This document shows, in pieces, positions 11,259-14,477 of a stretch of 14,477 bases of DNA. How positions within the stretch are numbered: the stretch's first letter is position 1; each line of letters begins with the position of its first letter. The stretch is from an uncultured Clostridia bacterium (lineage in GTDB: Bacteria > Bacillota > Clostridia > Christensenellales > Borkfalkiaceae). The DNA is taken from contig CAMOXE010000161.1 of assembly GCA_946628865.1 (NCBI GenBank), positions 1 to 14,477 on the forward strand, read 5' to 3'. A program made the translations under genes and the position numbers. The notes beneath the pieces were generated by a model. The model ran no database searches and was not told where the DNA came from. It saw only the letters and a list, made by a program, of their open reading frames with translations.

Positions 11259-14200
11259 ATGGAAAATTTTTATTTGGGGCTTGATATCGGTACAGAGTCT
11301 GTCGGTATTGCAGGAACGGACGAGAACTATAAATTGATACGCGCCAAGGGTAAAGACCTTTGGGCAGTGCGGCTTTTTGATTCGGCAAAATCCGCGGAAG
11401 ACAGAAGAATAAAGCGCACGGCAAGGCGGCGTTTGGAAAGGCGTAAATGGAGAATTAAGTTATTGCAAGAACTGTTTGCTCCGTTTATGGACTACAAGTT
11501 CTTTATACGCTTAAATAACAGCAGTTATCAAATAGGTGATAAAGATTGTTTATTAGGGGGTGCGCCGTACTCTCTTTTTGCCGACCGCAATTATACCGAC
11601 GTAAATTTTTACAATGAATTCCCAACGATATATCATTTGCGTAAAGCCCTCATATTAGGTGAAAAGAAATACGATATAAGGTTATACTACCTTGCTCTTC
11701 ACCACATTATAAAATATCGCGGGCATTTCCTTTTCGAGAACAAGTCGATAGCCGAAATCAGAAACATCAATAATCTTTTTAATGAGTTAAATGCGATTAT
11801 AGAGGATTTAATGCCTGACGAGCCGATTTTTTCGCTTGATTTTGCGGCGAAGTTCGACGAGATTTCGCAAGACAAGCATAAAACGCTGAGCGATAAACGC
11901 AGGCTACTATACGCGTGTATAGACGGTATCACCGACAAGCAAAAAGAGATGATATCGTTTATGATAGGGTTAAAGGGGAGTCCGTCAAAACTGTTCGGCG
12001 AAGAGTATAGTGAGATAAAGAGTTTTTCGTTCTCCGACTTGCAAGACGAAGAATTTTTTGCCAAACAAGCCGAACTGGGAGACTATTTTACACTTTTAGA
12101 AAAATTAAAATCTTTAAACGATTACGTTTTATTTGCGAATATTCTGAATGGAAGAGAATATATATCCGACGCAATGATAGATATATATGAAAAGCATAGG
12201 TCGGATTTGGCACTATTGAAAAAATTTGTAAAAGATAATTATGACAAAAAGACGTATTATAACGTTTTCAGAAGTACGAAAGAAACCAACAACTAAGTAA
12301 ATTATATCGGGTATAACGTTGCCAAAAGCAAAAAGAAAAACGTCGCCAAAGTAAAGGATATAAACGATTTTTACAAGTATTTGCGCAAAGAACTTGACAA
12401 GGAAGTCGCAGACCGAGAAACAAAAGCGAAAATATTCGGCGAGATGGACAATAAGACCTTTTTGCCGAAGATATTGAACGCCGACAACGGCTTGTTTCCG
12501 CACCAAATTAACGGCGTTGAGTTGGACAAGATACTTCAAAATCTTGAAAGAGATTATCCTTGTTTTGCCACCGACTCCGAATACGGCACTGAAACGGATA
12601 AAATCCGAGCCATATTCAACTTTAAAATTCCATACTACGTTGGGCCGTTAAACAATTATCACAGCGATAAAGGCGGTAACAGTTGGTTGGTAAGAAAATC
12701 AAGCGGAAGAATATTGCCGTGGAACTTTGAAGAAAAAGTCGATCTCGCAAGGAGCAACGAAAACTTTATGCGAAGAATGACTAACAAATGCTCATATCTC
12801 CATGCCGAAGACGTTTTGCCTAAATATTCGATATTGTATCAAAAATTTAACGTTTTAAATCAATTAAACAAATTAAAAATAGACGAAAGACCGATATCGG
12901 TAGAATTAAAGCAAAAGATATTTGACGGGCTGTATCTTAAACAGAAACGCGTAACTGAAAAAGACATAAAACGCTTTTTGGTTTATTCGGGACAAATAAC
13001 GAAAGACGAGTTGAAGACCGTGATTATAGGCGGCACGAACGGTGATTATTCGTTTTCAATGAGCAGTTATGTGACTTTGCAAAATATTTTCGGAGATTTG
13101 TCTTTACTTCCTGAAAAAATGCTTGAAGACATCATATTATGGCACACCCTCAATACCGACAAGACCGTAGTTGAAAATCTCATATTGCAGCATTACGGTG
13201 ACGTTGAGATCGTTAAAAACAATATTAAAATTTTAAAAGGTTTAACCGGTTTTAAGGATTTCGGCAGGCTTTCAAAGAAATTCTTACAGGACATTTACGG
13301 TGGAGTCGACGAAGTAACGGGTGAACTTTATACGATAATAGGCGAACTTTACAACACTAACAAAAACCTGAACGAAATTATTTTCGACGAAAAATATTCG
13401 TTCGATAGCGCAATAAAAGCGGAAAATATTGAAGAAAGTTCCGAAGTGGTTTATAAAGACGTAGAAGACTTATATGTATCGCCCGAGGCTCGTCGAGGGA
13501 TATGGCAGGCAATGCAAATGGTAGACGAGTATGTGAACGCCGTCGGCAAAGCGCCCGATAAGATTTTCGTAGAAGTTACGCGTGAAAACGAAGAAGAAAA
13601 GCAAACTAAAGATTCTCGAAAAAAGAGATTGCTTGAACTATATAAAGACGTAAAAGGTACTGTCAAAGAAATAGAAAAACTGACCGAAGAACTGAACAAA
13701 AAGTCCGATATGGATTTAAGGTCGGAAAGGCTGTATCTTTATTTTAATCAATTAGGTCGTTGCGCTTACAGCGGTGAAATAATACAATTAGACGAACTCT
13801 CGTCTAACTTATACGACGTTGACCATATAATTCCGCGTTCACTCAAAAAAGACGATAGCATTGAAAATAAAGTTCTTGTTAAGCGCGTAAAAAACGCGGA
13901 AAAAACCGATATATACCCTTTGCCGAGCGGCTTTTTAACTCCGAAAGCCAAAGAGATGCTCGAAGTATATAAGTCTAAACGTCTATTCAGCGACGAAAAG
14001 TATAAACGGATAACTCGCACCGCGCCTTTAACGCAGGAAGACTTTAACGGTTTTATAGCAAAACAATTAACCGTTACAAATCAAACTGTAAAATGCGTTG
14101 CTGAACTACTTGCTAAAAAATTTGCCGGTGAAAAGACTAAAATCGTTTATAGTAAAGCCAAGAACGTCAGCGACTTCAAAAACGAATTCGGATTTATCAA

Positions 14201-14477
14201 ATGTCGTGAGACAAACGATCTGCACCACGCGCGAGACGCATATTTAAACGTAGTCGTCGGCAACGTTTATGATACAAGATTCGGTACTTACAAAGAATAC
14301 GCTTATAAAAAAGACGACGGATATCGCTTGTATAACCTCAACAAACTGTTTGCAACCGATTTGTCGGGCGCATGGGATACGCGTTCGACGTTAGAAACCG
14401 TTAAGTCCGTTTACGCTAAAACAAGTATGGTGGTTACGCGGTATAATTACGTCAATAAAGGGAAATTTTATGAAATA
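11259..14477 (+). pseudogene. cas9: cas9, type II CRISPR RNA-guided endonuclease, interrupted by in-frame TAA; 3' end beyond window
   Basis: Reading frame of 1073 codons to the window edge with a single stop, TAA 12294-12296 (codon 346). RuvC-I LGLDIGTESVG (D9), the Arg-rich bridge helix (RRIKRTARRRLERR, about 53-66) and most of the start of the REC lobe come before the stop. After it the same frame continues VNYIGYNVAKSK..., then RuvC-II FVEVTREN (E772), HNH DVDHIIPRS with H856, N870 and N879, and RuvC-III LHHARDAY (H990, D993). Residue spacing follows S. pyogenes Cas9 (D10, E762, H840, N863, H983, D986), so a type II-A-like protein of about 1300-1400 aa is expected, with the PAM-interacting domain off the edge. 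The stop replaces a Tyr (NN-stop-VNYIG; Sp NG-Y-AGYI). As read, the product would be an inactive 345-aa fragment. Causes could be a true nonsense mutation or a base error. SD AAAGGAG 11246-11252. It looks AT-richer than the housekeeping genes. Confidence 0.9.

Noticed and set aside
11259..12296. A separate complete 345-aa gene ending at 12296
   Set aside because: It matches only the N-terminal part of Cas9, and the same frame continues directly with Cas9 sequence after the stop, so it is one interrupted gene.
12294..12296. TAA reassigned to an amino acid in this organism
   Set aside because: TAA ends ppa, mscL and the SLOG gene at sensible positions, and no other intact gene in the window contains an internal TAA.

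Overview
The window looks like chromosomal DNA of a spore-forming member of the Bacillota, most likely an uncultured clostridial lineage. The evidence is spoIVA (spore coat morphogenesis), a CwlD-type amidase (spore cortex), MscL, a VanW/G5 protein, and many TTGACA-N17-TATAAT-like promoters. No rRNA, tRNA, transposase or CRISPR array is visible.

Layout. 1-104 (-) is the 5' end of tyrS. It is divergent from a CwlD-like amidase (190-864, +). Next come a vegetative promoter, a structured leader that reads as a yybP-ykoY (Mn2+) riboswitch with a terminator, and a flotillin/SPFH gene (1050-2477). A palindromic interspersed repeat and a strong bidirectional terminator separate flotillin from a convergent SLOG/DUF1273 (YpsA-like) gene (2706-3203, -).

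Upstream of the SLOG gene, 3218-3850 holds three tandem copies (period 221-223 bp) of what appears to be a small-RNA gene on the minus strand. Each copy has its own TTGACA-N17-TAnAAT promoter, a long hairpin whose arms differ between copies but stay complementary in two of the three, a near-invariant apical hairpin, and an invariant 3' tail ending in a rho-independent terminator. The tail can form an H-type pseudoknot. I do not recognise this RNA family. It is the best candidate in the window for an undescribed system.

3978-6545 encodes a UvrD/Rep-type helicase with a complete DnaQ-like DEDDh exonuclease domain inserted between its helicase halves. After it come family I pyrophosphatase, a small SecB-like protein, MscL and VanW-G5, all on +. 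A hairpin separates them from spoIVA (9414-10880, -).

The right end is a type II CRISPR-Cas locus. cas9 starts at 11259 and runs off the window. All RuvC and HNH catalytic residues that fall inside the window are present, but codon 346 is an in-frame TAA where a Tyr is expected, so the gene as given is broken or contains a sequence error. Between spoIVA and cas9, on the minus strand, a promoter (TTGACA-N17-TATAAT), an antirepeat-like segment, small hairpins and a terminator make a convincing, compact tracrRNA of about 85 nt. A second promoter on + probably drives cas9 through the tracrRNA locus in antisense. The adaptation genes and the array are expected beyond the right edge.

Several housekeeping genes (tyrS, the helicase, ppa) have promoters placed so that transcription should begin at, or within about 3 nt of, the ATG with no Shine-Dalgarno sequence. 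Others (flotillin, mscL, spoIVA, cas9) have clear SD sites.
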